A stretch of 64,000 nucleotides of DNA from Chromatiaceae bacterium (GCA_027078745.1 JALWWO010000010.1:1-64000), one strand, 5' to 3'. Counted from the first letter of the stretch, positions 34,933 through 43,573 are shown. Numbers and translations are program-made. The notes: generated by a model from the letters alone, not told the origin.

Positions 34933-35877
34933 ATGACGCAACCCCCTGAGCAAAACGCCGCCCTTCGGCATCTCTATCAAGCCCTGGAGCAGGCGGGCAC
35001 CATTCTGTTGGGAAAGGAACGGGAACTGCGCCTGGCCTTGGCCTGTCTGCTCGCGCGGGGGCATCTGCTCATCGAAGATTTGCCAGGAGTGGGCAAGACC
35101 ACCTTGGCCCACCTCCTCGCCCGACTGCTGGGACTGGGCTATGCGCGCATTCAGTTCACCAGCGATCTGTTGCCCGCGGACATCCTGGGCACCAGCATCT
35201 ATGAGCGCCGCTCCGAGCGCTTCCGGTTCCACCCGGGCCCCCTGTTCGCCCAGTTGGTCCTAGCGGATGAGATCAACCGCGCGACCCCCAAGACCCAGAG
35301 CGCCTTGCTGGAAGCCATGGAAGAACGGCAAGTGACGGTGGAAGGGGAAACCCGCCCGCTCCCCGATCCCTTTTTCGTCATCGCTACCCAGAACCCGAGC
35401 TTTCAGATCGGCACCTTTCCCCTGCCGGAATCCCAGCTCGATCGCTTTCTCATGCGCATCCATCTGGGCTATCCCGATCCCGATTCAGAAAAAGCCCTGC
35501 TGCGGGGCCGAGATCGGCGGGAACTGATCGCGCCCTTAGCGCCGGTGCTGCCCCTGGAAGAACTGCGGCTACTGCAAGCGGCGGTGGAGGCGATCCATGT
35601 ATCCGAACCCATCATCGAATACTGCTTTGCTCTGCTGACCCTGACCCGCCGTTCCCCGCGCTTTCTCCAGGGCCTCTCTCCGCGGGCTGGGCTAGGACTG
35701 GTGCGCAGCGCCCGCGCTTGGGCCTTGCTCAGCGGAAGAAATGCAGTCTATCCCGAAGATGTGCAGGCGGTCTTAGGGCCCTGCGTCGCCCATCGACTGA
35801 GCTTAGGGAAAGAACAGGACCCGGCCGCCCAAGGGGAGATCGCCGATTATCTGCTCTCCCAAGTGCCCGTGCCCTGA
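34933..35877 (+). CDS. MoxR-family AAA+ ATPase
   Basis: A 314-residue ATPase with Walker A EDLPGVGKTTLAH (about 48-60), Walker B LVLADEINRATPKTQSALLEAMEE, ATQNPSFQIGTFPLPESQLDRFLMR and an arginine finger region, LSPRAGLGLVRSARAWALL. MoxR proteins act as chaperone-like ATPases for metalloenzyme or surface protein maturation and normally sit beside DUF58 and VWA-domain genes. Here no such partner follows: the next gene is the initiator tRNA. Either the partners are elsewhere or this copy works alone. Confidence 0.93.
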   Translation: MTQPPEQNAALRHLYQALEQAGTILLGKERELRLALACLLARGHLLIEDLPGVGKTTLAHLLARLLGLGYARIQFTSDLLPADILGTSIYERRSERFRFHPGPLFAQLVLADEINRATPKTQSALLEAMEERQVTVEGETRPLPDPFFVIATQNPSFQIGTFPLPESQLDRFLMRIHLGYPDPDSEKALLRGRDRRELIAPLAPVLPLEELRLLQAAVEAIHVSEPIIEYCFALLTLTRRSPRFLQGLSPRAGLGLVRSARAWALLSGRNAVYPEDVQAVLGPCVAHRLSLGKEQDPAAQGEIADYLLSQVPVP

Positions 35878-35883
35878 GGGGGC

Positions 35884-35912
35884 TTGCACCGATGGAAAAC
35901 CAATGCTATAGT
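35884..35912 (+). promoter_or_regulatory. Strong sigma-70 promoter of the initiator tRNA
   Basis: TTGCAC, 17-base spacer, TATAGT, with TGC extending the -10 box upstream. The -10 ends 12 bases before the tRNA, so transcription starts within a few bases of its 5' end. Confidence 0.8.
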
Positions 35913-35924
35913 AAAAAAGTCAGT

Positions 35925-36001
<77 letters not shown>

Positions 36002-36006
36002 ACGCC

Positions 36007-36042
36007 AAAGCCCGATCACCTGCCGGTGATCGGGCTTTTTTT
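36007..36042 (+). terminator. Rho-independent terminator after tRNA-fMet
   Basis: A perfect 14-base-pair stem (AAAGCCCGATCACC with GGTGATCGGGCTTT) around the loop TGCC, continuing into a seven-base T-run. It starts five bases after the tRNA end, so the tRNA is a single-gene unit. Confidence 0.93.
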
Positions 36043-36113
36043 GTCCGCGGCCCAATCGCTTCCTATTATCCTGAGCGATGCCCAGCATTCAGACCGCGCT
36101 TAACATTCGCGGT

Positions 36114-36138
36114 GGATTCCCGCATTCGCGGGAATGAC
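36114..36138. repeat. REP-like palindrome
   Basis: ATTCCCGC and GCGGGAAT flank ATTC, within the 25-base word GGATTCCCGC...GGGAATGAC. The same word in slightly different form occurs inverted at 48104-48128, so this is a dispersed intergenic repeat. Confidence 0.6.
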
Positions 36139-36218
36139 ACCTCAATAGATCCTCGATGCCCGCCCTGGGCTATTTCGGCTAAACTTGCTCATTGCTCAGT
36201 CAAGAGATCGATTAAGCC

Positions 36219-36749
36219 ATGTCCATTTCACTCCCGAACAACACCCGACGCACAACGGTAACAGCTTACTCGCTGGCAATCGGCGTCGCTTTCATTACCC
36301 TGTTGAGCCTCCTGCCGCTGTCAGAACTTTTCGCCAAATTACTGCTGGACAAAGGCAGGGGTTCCATTTTCCCCTACCCTTTCACCATTCAGAATCTCAT
36401 GTGGTGCATCTTCTTCGCAGGGCTGGGGGAACTCTACTACCGTCACCTACAAGCCAAGCGGTACTGGCAATCCCTGAAATCGGGCTATTTGCCGGAACAG
36501 CCTGATGTGGTCCTCACCCGGCACGACATGGGCGCGATCTACCGCGCGGTCAGGAACCACAAGGATGAACTCTCCGCCCTGATCGGCAATCTAGTGTTGC
36601 GCTTTCAGACCGGACAGTCGGTAGAGCAAACCCATGAGATGCTCAATTCGCAACTGGATCAGCAAGCTGAAGGCGCTTTGGGTTTACGGGAATCAACTCA
36701 CCGAACTGCCGGACAGCATCGGGAGGCTCAGCAAGCTGAACGGGGTTGA
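36219..36749 (+). pseudogene. Truncated MotA/TolQ/ExbB-like membrane protein, 3' part replaced
   Basis: The reading frame codes 176 residues. The first about 145 look like the N-terminal part of a MotA/TolQ/ExbB-type proton-channel protein: a helix at about 18-40, a second near 55-70 (LMWCIFFAGLGELYYRH), then a charged cytoplasmic stretch ending VEQTHEMLNSQLDQQ. In complete members this is followed by two more membrane helices, which are missing. After about position 36655 the amino acids make no sense in this frame, whereas another frame reads as leucine-rich repeats. The gene therefore appears to be cut and joined to a foreign fragment. Confidence is moderate because the family match is by pattern only. 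Confidence 0.5.
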
Positions 36750-36852
36750 TATTCGCAAGAATCGACTCCGCCGACTGCCGGACAGCATTCGCTCTCTGCC
36801 TGCTGCGGTGCAACAAGAGCTTCGGAATGACTTGAAAGACCAACGCCCCTAA
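36634..36852 (+). pseudogene. Leucine-rich-repeat protein fragment
   Basis: From about 36655 this frame reads SKLKALWVYGNQLTELPDSI, GRLSKLNGVDIRKNRLRRLP and DSIRSLP: two LRR units with the LxxLxxLxxxxNxLxxLP pattern, then a short C-terminal tail and stop. There is no start signal of its own and only two repeats are left, so it is the remnant of a larger LRR gene fused out of frame to the MotA/TolQ-like fragment. Confidence 0.6.
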
Positions 36853-36922
36853 ATCCACACGAGCCGTTTGCAACCCGTGTAATCTACAATCGGCAATCGT
36901 TCTTGCACTGCAACTTCTGCTC

Positions 36923-37906
36923 ATGCACTGGAAACTCAAGGCCAGCATTCAACAGGCCATCGCCGCCCTGCCCGATCCCCTTTCCCATGCCCTGTACTAT
37001 CGAGTGCAGCGCAATCTAGGGGGCTTTCGGCGGATCGATCCCCGGGTTCGGCTGCGGGCGGGCCTGGATGCCTGGCAGCGGATACAGGCATTGGGCCGGT
37101 CTCCGGCGGGCAAAACCTTCTTTGAACTCGGCACAGGGCGCGTGCCCCTGGTGCCCCTGGCCTATTGGCTTATGGGTGCGGAACAGGTCATCACCCTGGA
37201 TCTGCATCCCTATCTGCAATGGGAGCTGGTGCGGGAGCATCTCCGCTATATCCGAGACCATGAGGCGGAGATCGCCCAGCTCTTTGGGCCTTTGCTGCGG
37301 GCAGATCGGTTCCATTCTCTGTTGCAGATGGTGAGCGATTCCCGACTCTCCCCTCGGGACTTTTTCCAACATTGCCGGATTCGCTATCAGGCCCCCGGGG
37401 ATGGGACGGCGACGGGGCTGCCCGATGGGAGCATCGATTTTTACACCTCATACACAGTGCTAGAGCACATCCCCGACCGGACGATTCGGGCGATCTTTCA
37501 GGAGGGCAACCGCATCCTGCGCCAGGATGGGTTGTTCGCCCATATGATCGATTACGGGGATCACTTTGCCTATTTCGACCGGAAGATCTCCGCCCTCAAT
37601 TTCTTGCAGTACGGGGAGCGGGAATGGGCGCGCTATGCGGGCAACCGGTTCATGTACATGAATCGATTGCGGCACGATGATTTTTTAGCCCTGTTCGCCT
37701 CCGCCGGCCAGGAGATCCTCTCGGTCACGCCCTTCCGCGATGCCCGTGCCCAACACCTGTTAGCTCAGGACGCGATCCCGCTCCACGAGCGGTTCCGCAG
37801 AAAGCCCCGAGAAATCCTTGCCATCACCGGCGCTTGGATCCTTGCAGCGCCCCCTCAATCGGAAAAGGCTCGCTCGATGGCGGAAAAATCCAAAGCCTTC
37901 AGATAG
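36923..37906 (+). CDS. SAM-dependent methyltransferase-like protein
   Basis: A 327-residue cytoplasmic protein. FFELGTGRVPLVPLAYWLMG (about 67-86) serves as motif I and VITLDLHPYL as post-I; later come SIDFYTSYTVLEHIPD and ILRQDGLFAHMIDY, the motif IV/V region of class I methyltransferases. The C-terminus is basic and Arg-rich. The family commonly lies near glycan biosynthesis genes; here the neighbours are the LRR scar and a convergent secreted protein whose end it overlaps by 52 bases. Substrate unknown. Confidence 0.72.
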   Translation: MHWKLKASIQQAIAALPDPLSHALYYRVQRNLGGFRRIDPRVRLRAGLDAWQRIQALGRSPAGKTFFELGTGRVPLVPLAYWLMGAEQVITLDLHPYLQWELVREHLRYIRDHEAEIAQLFGPLLRADRFHSLLQMVSDSRLSPRDFFQHCRIRYQAPGDGTATGLPDGSIDFYTSYTVLEHIPDRTIRAIFQEGNRILRQDGLFAHMIDYGDHFAYFDRKISALNFLQYGEREWARYAGNRFMYMNRLRHDDFLALFASAGQEILSVTPFRDARAQHLLAQDAIPLHERFRRKPREILAITGAWILAAPPQSEKARSMAEKSKAFR

Positions 37907-38463
37907 GTTTCCAAGGTCTGCCGATCCGCCTGGGTGCCGGAAACCTGGATCAGAATGCGATTCTTGAGGAGCAAGCTGATTTCCCAGCTTCCGGACTCCC
38001 GCACCCGCTTGCGCAGCCCCGGATAACCCTGCCAGCTGTAGAGCTGGGTATCGGGATCGCTCTGCAAGAGGATGGGATTGGAGAGCATCATGCCCATCAG
38101 GGGGAGAAAGGGGGAATCCGCCGTGATGCGGATCTCCACCGTTGCCCCGTCCCCTCGGTAATAGCGGCGGCTCAGGCTGGTGCCCAAAATCATGGTGGCG
38201 ATCCCGCCCGATGCTGCGGATTCTGGGGCGTCTGCCTCCCAGCCGGCCAAGGGCTCGGGCAGCAGTTGCAACAGGGATTGATTGATCTTCTCCCGAATGG
38301 CGGCGGCGGCGAACTGAAGGGTTTGCACCGCCTTTCGAAATGCCCCGGCCTCATAGGCTTGGGCGGCGGCTTGGATCTGATCCCCGATGGCATCGGCCTG
38401 TGCGGAAACCGGCGGGGCTAAGCTGAGCAGGGCGAGGGCGAGCAGTCGTTTCAATGGAGACAT
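37855..38463 (-). CDS. Secreted hypothetical protein
   Basis: A 202-residue protein with a signal peptide (MSPLKRLLALALLSLAPPVSA, cleavage near 21). The mature part begins with helical Ala-rich sequence, QAAAQAYEAGAFRKAVQTLQ, followed by a domain with ISADSP-like strands (VEIRITADSPFLPLMGMML; QGYPGLRKRV; RILIQVSGTQADRQTLETYL) of the type seen in periplasmic DUF-family proteins. The start at 38463 is chosen because the basic residues and the hydrophobic core follow it directly; the frame opens at 38481. It lies just downstream of tRNA-Glu in the same direction. Function unknown. Confidence 0.7.
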   Translation of the reverse strand: MSPLKRLLALALLSLAPPVSAQADAIGDQIQAAAQAYEAGAFRKAVQTLQFAAAAIREKINQSLLQLLPEPLAGWEADAPESAASGGIATMILGTSLSRRYYRGDGATVEIRITADSPFLPLMGMMLSNPILLQSDPDTQLYSWQGYPGLRKRVRESGSWEISLLLKNRILIQVSGTQADRQTLETYLKALDFSAIERAFSD

Positions 38464-38521
38464 GATCTTTTCCTTCTGCAAAAAAATGGGTCGACTGCTG
38501 GCACAGCCGACCCGATGAACT

Positions 38522-38596
38522 TGGCGCTCCCTAGGGGATTCGAACCCCTGTTACCGGCGTGAGAGGCCAGCGTCCTAACCGCTAGACGAAGGGAGC
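38522..38596 (-). tRNA. tRNA-Glu (anticodon CTC)
   Basis: On the minus strand: acceptor GCTCCCT, D-arm GTC-TAGCGGTTA-GGAC, anticodon stem CTGGC/GCCGG with loop CTCTCAC giving anticodon CTC (GAG codons), T-arm AGGGG-TTCGAAT-CCCCT and encoded CCA. Overall sequence closely follows bacterial tRNA-Glu. Many bacteria read both Glu codons with TTC only, so this is likely a second isoacceptor. Confidence 0.94.
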
Positions 38597-38620
38597 AAGC
38601 ATTCTTGCCGGAAAAATCTT

Positions 38621-38648
38621 ATTATAACGAATGCGAACCGATGCTCAA
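38621..38648 (-). promoter_or_regulatory. Sigma-70 promoter of tRNA-Glu
   Basis: On the minus strand TTGAGC, 16-base spacer, TATAAT (a perfect -10 box), ending 24 bases upstream of the tRNA 5' end. It lies in the gap shared with the divergent pcnB gene. Confidence 0.7.
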
Positions 38649-38677
38649 GGGGAATTCCACAGATCATCCATCCAATC

Positions 38678-40015
38678 TTGTCAGAAACTGCTGCTAAAAC
38701 CTTGTCAAACCCCGCTTCCGACTCCTATCAAATCGTGCCCCGGGATCAGCATCCCATCAGCCGCAAACAGATCAGCAAGCATGCCCTCAAAGTGCTGTAT
38801 CGCCTCAAGGAGGCTGGCTTCCAAGCCCATCTGGTGGGGGGGGGCGTGCGGGATCTGCTGCTCGGTCGAGAGCCTAAGGATTTCGATGTGGCCACGGATG
38901 CCCGACCGGAGGATGTGCGCAAGCTCTTCCGCAACTGTCGGCTCATCGGCCGGCGCTTTCGGCTGGCTCACGTCTATTTCGGTCGGGAGATCATCGAGGT
39001 GGCTACCTTTCGGGGGGCGACCGATCCCGAGAATTCCAGCGATCGCCGATGGGAAAACGGCATGATCGTGCGGGATAACTGCTATGGCACCCGCGCGGAA
39101 GATGCCCTGCGCCGAGATTTCACCATCAACGCTCTCTATTACAACATCGCTGATTTCTCCGTGATCGACTATGCCAACGGGCTGGAAGATCTGCGGGCGG
39201 GTCGCCTGCGGCTCATCGGCGACGACCCCGAGCGGCGCTATCGGGAAGATCCGGTGCGGATGCTGCGGGCGGTGCGCTTCGCCGCCAAACTGGGCTTTCA
39301 GATCGATCCCAGTTGCGAGCAGCCCTTGCAGACCCTGGCTCCCTTGCTCCAGCAAGTGCCCGCCGCCCGATTGTTCGATGAAGTGCTTAAGCTCTTTCAA
39401 ACCGGTTTCGCCCTGCAGGCCTTCGAGAAACTGCGCCATTACGGCCTGTTCGGCGTTCTGTTTCCCGCCACAGAGGCTTGCCTAGCGCGGGAAGAACAGG
39501 GCTTCCCGATCGTCTTCGTGAGCAAGGGTTTGGAGAACACAGACCAGCGCGTTCAGGCCGGGCAATCCGTTACCCCCGCTTTTCTCTTCGCCATCTTGCT
39601 CTGGGAACCGGTGCGCCAGCGCTTTGGGGCCTTGCTCCAAGCCGAGGAAGGGGCGCCGGAAAAAGCCATGCTGGCGGCGGCAAGCCAGGTGATCGCCGCC
39701 CAGCAAAGCCGCGTGAGCATTCCCAAGCGGTTCTATCTCACCACGCGGGAAATCTGGTTCCTCCAAACCCATTTGGAACGGGCCCGGAAAAGGCGGTCTC
39801 GCCGTCTGCTGAACCACCCCCGCTTCCGCGCCGCCTATGATTTCCTGTTGTTGCGGGCGGCTGCCGGGGAAGTGGATCCCCAGGTAGCAGAGTATTGGAC
39901 CGCCTTGCAGGCGGAGGCAGCACCCTCGCCAGTGCCTGGGCGGCGGTCTAGATTTCGGCGGGGCAGGAAGCGACCCGCCCAGCCGGTCGCGCAAGAGCAG
40001 CACGGTGAACGCTGA
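38678..40015 (+). CDS. pcnB: Poly(A) polymerase I
   Basis: A 445-residue class II nucleotidyltransferase that adds poly(A) tails to RNA for decay. QIVPRDQHPISRKQISKHAL and HLVGGGVRDLLLGREPKDFDVATDA (nucleotidyltransferase motif with the DxD aspartates) identify PcnB as distinct from Cca; RRDFTINALYYNI and RYREDPVRMLRAVRFAAKLGF follow. The C-terminus is very basic (RRSRFRRGRKRP), as in the family. A TTG at 38678 is taken as start, but no strong ribosome binding site is seen. It overlaps folK by 11 bases. Confidence 0.94.
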   Translation: MSETAAKTLSNPASDSYQIVPRDQHPISRKQISKHALKVLYRLKEAGFQAHLVGGGVRDLLLGREPKDFDVATDARPEDVRKLFRNCRLIGRRFRLAHVYFGREIIEVATFRGATDPENSSDRRWENGMIVRDNCYGTRAEDALRRDFTINALYYNIADFSVIDYANGLEDLRAGRLRLIGDDPERRYREDPVRMLRAVRFAAKLGFQIDPSCEQPLQTLAPLLQQVPAARLFDEVLKLFQTGFALQAFEKLRHYGLFGVLFPATEACLAREEQGFPIVFVSKGLENTDQRVQAGQSVTPAFLFAILLWEPVRQRFGALLQAEEGAPEKAMLAAASQVIAAQQSRVSIPKRFYLTTREIWFLQTHLERARKRRSRRLLNHPRFRAAYDFLLLRAAAGEVDPQVAEYWTALQAEAAPSPVPGRRSRFRRGRKRPAQPVAQEQHGER

Positions 40016-40517
40016 ACCGGTTGCCTGCTATGTGGGGCTGGGCAGCAATCTCCAGCATCCCCGCTTCCAGGTGGAAGCAGCCCTGAAACGGCTTGCAGCG
40101 CTGCCGGAAACCCAGCTGACCGCCTGTTCCAACTGGTACCGCACGCGGCCTGTGGGCCCGCAGGATCAGCCGGACTTCGTCAACGGAGTTGCCCGATTGG
40201 AAACCAGGCTCCGTCCGGAACCCCTGCTCCAAGCGCTTCAGCAGATCGAGCGGGCGCAAGGGCGCCGCCCCTCGGGCTTGCGCTGGGGGCCGCGGGTGTT
40301 GGATCTAGACCTGCTGCTCTACGGCACCTTGCAACAGGATCATCCGGAGCTGCGGATTCCCCATCCCGAGCTGGGGCGGCGGGCATTCGTGCTGATTCCC
40401 CTGGCAGAGATCGCCCCGCCGGATCTGTGCATTCCCGGGCAAGGTCGCTTGGATCAATGCTTGGCCGCCTGTTCCCATGCCGGTGTTTGGCCCTTAGATG
40501 CGGAAGTTTCCCCATGA
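40005..40517 (+). CDS. folK: 2-amino-4-hydroxy-6-hydroxymethyldihydropteridine diphosphokinase
   Basis: A 170-residue HPPK that pyrophosphorylates the pterin in folate synthesis. CYVGLGSNLQHP at the N-terminus, SNWYRTRPVGPQDQPDFVNGVARLET and the metal-binding LRWGPRVLDLDLLLYG (both conserved Asp present), then IPHPELGRRAFVLIPLAEIAP. GTG start within the end of pcnB; the stop overlaps panB as ATGA. The pcnB-folK-panB order is a conserved gammaproteobacterial operon. Confidence 0.96.
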   Translation: MNAEPVACYVGLGSNLQHPRFQVEAALKRLAALPETQLTACSNWYRTRPVGPQDQPDFVNGVARLETRLRPEPLLQALQQIERAQGRRPSGLRWGPRVLDLDLLLYGTLQQDHPELRIPHPELGRRAFVLIPLAEIAPPDLCIPGQGRLDQCLAACSHAGVWPLDAEVSP

Positions 40518-41308
40518 GCAACTGCACCTCTGCCAGCTTGCGCCAGATGAAAGCTCAAGGAGAACCCATCCCCTGCCTCACCTGCTACGATGCGAGCTTC
40601 GCCCGCCTGCTGGAAGCGGCAGGGGTTCCGGTGCTGCTGGTGGGGGACTCCCTGGGCATGGTGGTGCAGGGATGGGAAAGCACCTTGCCGGTTACCCTGG
40701 ACCAGATGATCTATCACAGCGCTTGTGTGGCGCGGGGGCGGCGGCAGGCGCTGCTCGTCGCCGATCTGCCCTTTCTCACCTATAGCGATCCCAAGCAAGC
40801 CCTGAAGAGCGCTGCCCGACTCCTGCAAGAAGGGGGGGCGCAGATGGTGAAGCTAGAGGGCGGTTTTTCCGTCCTGGAAACTGTGCAGCTTCTCACGGAC
40901 TGGGGCATTCCCGTGTGCGGGCATCTGGGCCTGCTCCCCCAGTCCGTGCACCGTCTCGGGGGCTACCGCTATCAGGGACGGGACGCGGCCAGCGCCCAGC
41001 GCATCCGAGAGGAAGCCCTCGCTTTGCAGGAGGCGGGGGCCGAGCTGCTCATTCTGGAATGCGTCCCCGCAGATCTCGCCCGAAGCCTCCGGGCAGCCCT
41101 TAGCATTCCGGTCATCGGCATCGGTGCGGGGCCGGATTGCGACGGGCAAATTCTCGTGCTGTATGATCTCTTGGGCCTGAACCCCCATCCCCCCCGCTTC
41201 AGCCGCGTCTTTCTCCAGGGGGGGCGGGATCTCGCCGGAGCTGTGCGCGCCTATGTGGAAGCGGTTCAGTCGCGGACTTTCCCCGGGCCGGAAGAAACGC
41301 GCTATTAG
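40514..41308 (+). CDS. panB: 3-methyl-2-oxobutanoate hydroxymethyltransferase
   Basis: A 264-residue enzyme of the pantothenate pathway that makes ketopantoate from alpha-ketoisovalerate and methylenetetrahydrofolate. Motifs: PIPCLTCYDASFARLLEAAG, LLVGDSLGMVVQG (magnesium aspartate), VADLPFLTYSD, MVKLEGG, HLGLLPQSVHRLGGYRYQGR and IGIGAGPDCDGQILVLYDLLGL. It completes the pcnB-folK-panB unit; panC is far away and panD is not in the window. Confidence 0.96.
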   Translation: MSNCTSASLRQMKAQGEPIPCLTCYDASFARLLEAAGVPVLLVGDSLGMVVQGWESTLPVTLDQMIYHSACVARGRRQALLVADLPFLTYSDPKQALKSAARLLQEGGAQMVKLEGGFSVLETVQLLTDWGIPVCGHLGLLPQSVHRLGGYRYQGRDAASAQRIREEALALQEAGAELLILECVPADLARSLRAALSIPVIGIGAGPDCDGQILVLYDLLGLNPHPPRFSRVFLQGGRDLAGAVRAYVEAVQSRTFPGPEETRY

Positions 41309-41691
41309 CTGTTGGGCAAGATCTGTCTGCAGGGATTCCGGCGCTTCGCCGTGCGCCGGCCGGAAGGCCGATGTGGACTCCGGCTCTTCAGCCGGGAGGA
41401 CGCAGGCAGCAACCCACCAGAAACCGGAAGACCGATGGGCGATGCGTGCACTGCAACTTGCCGCTCTTCCCGATCCTCCTGAACGATAAACACCGACTAC
41501 CTTTCTTCCCGCGACGTGCTGATTGCAGCAGAGGAAGCCGCGCTGGAGGGTGAAGCAGTAACAATGATGCAGCTGCCTTCTCCCTGAAGACGCAAAGCGA
41601 TCTCTGCGCAGCTGCCTGGTCGCTTTCTGCTCAGCACCACTTCTGAAAAATAGCCTATGCTATAGGCACCATCTTCAAGGGAGGCGCGTCT
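41309..41691. other. 383-base intergenic region with consecutive hairpins
   Basis: No credible gene. Near its left end three GC-rich hairpins follow one another: CCGGCG/CGCCGG (41338-41359), GGCC/GGCC (41358-41369) and CCGGCT/AGCCGG with a CTTC loop (41380-41395). They have no T-run, so they are not a classical terminator. The remainder is unstructured to the eye. A palindrome GCCTATGCTATAGGC near 41653 probably includes the -10 box of the SPFH operon. Confidence 0.45.
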
Positions 41692-42678
41692 ATGCAATTG
41701 TTCTTCTTTCTGCTCGGTGTCCTGCTGTACTTCGTGTTCAAGGTGATCGTGCGGGGTTTCTACACGGTCAAACCGGATGAGCGGGCGGTGGTAACTACCT
41801 TTGGCCGCGCAGACCGCATCGGCAAATCCGTAGTGAAGGACGACAGCTTGGACGAGGAGGAACAGGCCCGCTATCGATTTCCCGTCGTGCGCACCATCCG
41901 CCCGGGCGGACCCTATTTCAAATGGCCCTGGCAAGAGGTGCACAAGGTCAGCGTCGCCACGCGGTCCTTGCCCCTCACCTGGGACCCGCATAAGCGCCAA
42001 GCCACGATCGAAGCGGTGACCAAGGATAATCTCACTACCGGCATCGATGGCCAGATCCGCTTCCGCGTCTCGGAGCGCAACCTCTATGCCTATCTCTTTG
42101 GGGTGGCGGAACCCCTGGAACATGTGATGGGGTATTTCATCTCGGTGTTGCGGGAACGAGTCGCCAATTTCGTGGATCCCAAGGGGCAATCCTCCCTAGT
42201 CGAAGGCACAGAGTTGGAGAAAGAAGGGAACAACATGGCGGCGGATCTCTCTGAGGGGGTTTCCATCAACGACTTGCGAAAGAATCTGCCCTTGCTCAAC
42301 AAGTACATGGAAGAACAATGCCGGTCCACCGCTGCCCGCTATGGGGTTGAGTTGGATGCCGCTTTGATCACGCAGATCGATCCGCCCCCGGCAGTGGATC
42401 GGGCCTTGTCTGCCATCAACAGCACCCGCAACCAGGTGGCTGCAGACATCAGCACTGCCCGCGCGGATGCAGAACAGCAGATCACTATGAGCAAGCGCGC
42501 CGTGGACATTGCCAAGAACAACGCTCAAGCGGAAGTGGCCCCGCTGCGGGAACTGGCGGATACCCTCGCCAAGATCAAGGCCGAAGGGGGTAGCCAGGTT
42601 TTGCAGGCCTATCTGCGCAACATGCAGGTGCCTATGTTGTCCCGCACCAAGCGCATCGTCCGCACCGCTGCCGATTAG
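41692..42678 (+). CDS. SPFH/Band 7 membrane protein 1
   Basis: A 328-residue protein with one N-terminal membrane helix (about 2-20), followed by an SPFH domain: YTVKPDERAVVTTFGRADRI, GGPYFKWPWQEVHKVSVATRSL, and a helical region with DAEQQITMSKRAVDIAKNNAQAEV near the C-terminus. SPFH proteins (stomatin, prohibitin, HflK/HflC) form large ring or cage assemblies on the inner membrane. It resembles HflK in outline, but the neighbours are not hflX, purA or miaA. GGGAGG precedes the ATG. It is followed by a second SPFH gene, so a hetero-oligomer is likely. Confidence 0.85.
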   Translation: MQLFFFLLGVLLYFVFKVIVRGFYTVKPDERAVVTTFGRADRIGKSVVKDDSLDEEEQARYRFPVVRTIRPGGPYFKWPWQEVHKVSVATRSLPLTWDPHKRQATIEAVTKDNLTTGIDGQIRFRVSERNLYAYLFGVAEPLEHVMGYFISVLRERVANFVDPKGQSSLVEGTELEKEGNNMAADLSEGVSINDLRKNLPLLNKYMEEQCRSTAARYGVELDAALITQIDPPPAVDRALSAINSTRNQVAADISTARADAEQQITMSKRAVDIAKNNAQAEVAPLRELADTLAKIKAEGGSQVLQAYLRNMQVPMLSRTKRIVRTAAD

Positions 42679-42697
42679 CCCTTAGGAGCGCGCAATC

Positions 42698-43573
42698 ATG
42701 CAGATTTCCAATTTCATCACCTTGGTTGCCGGTTTCGTCTTCTTACCCATCGTCTTTGAGATCGCCCGCATCTTCGGGCTTTATGCCATCGTCAAGGAGC
42801 GGGAAGCCCAGGTATTCACCCTGTTCGGCAAGGTGCTGGGCACCTTGCAGGAGCCCGGGTTGCATTTCCCCATCCAGCATTTCGGCGCTAAGGCCCTGCT
42901 GGTGCCTTTCTTCGGGGAACGCCATCATGTGGATCTGCGGCTCCGCCAGAATTATCTGCGGGACCAGATGGTTAACTCTGAGGAAGGTACACCCATGGGC
43001 GTGGGCATCTGGTATGAGATGCAGGTGATTGATCCGGTGGCCTACCTCTTCAACAACGCCAATCCGGAAGGATCCTTGGAAGCCAATGTAGCCAGCGCTA
43101 CCATTTCCACGCTCAGCAACCTGGAAATGGCTAAGATGCTGGAAGATCGCCACCCCCTGAGTCAGAAAGTGCGCGAGATCGTTTCGCCCATGTCGGAACA
43201 ATGGGGTTATCGGCTCGGTTCCGTCTACATCCGCAAGGTGGCCTTCACGGATCGGCAGATGGTGGACAACATCACCGACAAGGTGGTCAAGCGGTTGGTG
43301 CAGGTGACCAGCGCCATGAAGCAGGACGGAGAAAACCGGGTGGGACTCATCAAGAGCCAGACTGCCTTCAAGGTCTCCCAGAAGATGGCAGAGGCCGCCG
43401 CCACCCGTCCTGCCGTGGTGGGTGCGGCCCTGAATCAGATCGCCCAGCGGGATCCGGAAATCTTGGATGCGGTGCTGAAGGTACTGGAGGTCGACCGCCT
43501 GATGAAATCCGATGCAGAAGTCGAGCTGCTGCCCAAGGAGAGCAAGACGATCCTTTCCCTGGGACTCGAATAG
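42698..43573 (+). CDS. SPFH/Band 7 membrane protein 2
   Basis: A 291-residue partner of the preceding protein. One N-terminal helix (about 5-27, ITLVAGFVFLPIVFEIARIF), then VKEREAQVFTLFGKVLGTLQEPGLHFP and SPFH-like strands and helices; the C-terminal helix carries QKMAEAAATRPAVVGAALNQI. The two SPFH proteins differ clearly in sequence, so they are not a recent duplication. Separation of 19 bases suggests one transcript. Function in membrane organisation or protease control is inferred from the family only. Confidence 0.82.
   Translation: MQISNFITLVAGFVFLPIVFEIARIFGLYAIVKEREAQVFTLFGKVLGTLQEPGLHFPIQHFGAKALLVPFFGERHHVDLRLRQNYLRDQMVNSEEGTPMGVGIWYEMQVIDPVAYLFNNANPEGSLEANVASATISTLSNLEMAKMLEDRHPLSQKVREIVSPMSEQWGYRLGSVYIRKVAFTDRQMVDNITDKVVKRLVQVTSAMKQDGENRVGLIKSQTAFKVSQKMAEAAATRPAVVGAALNQIAQRDPEILDAVLKVLEVDRLMKSDAEVELLPKESKTILSLGLE

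Noticed and set aside
36219-36749. An intact gene of unknown function
   Set aside because: The last 30 codons are low in hydrophobic residues, out of character with the rest, and the overlapping frame is clear LRR, so a truncated gene is the better explanation.
41692-43573. HflK/HflC
   Set aside because: The two SPFH proteins have a single N-terminal helix and HflKC-like outline, but the hfq-hflX-hflK-hflC-purA context is missing and sequence motifs are only generic, so gene names were withheld.
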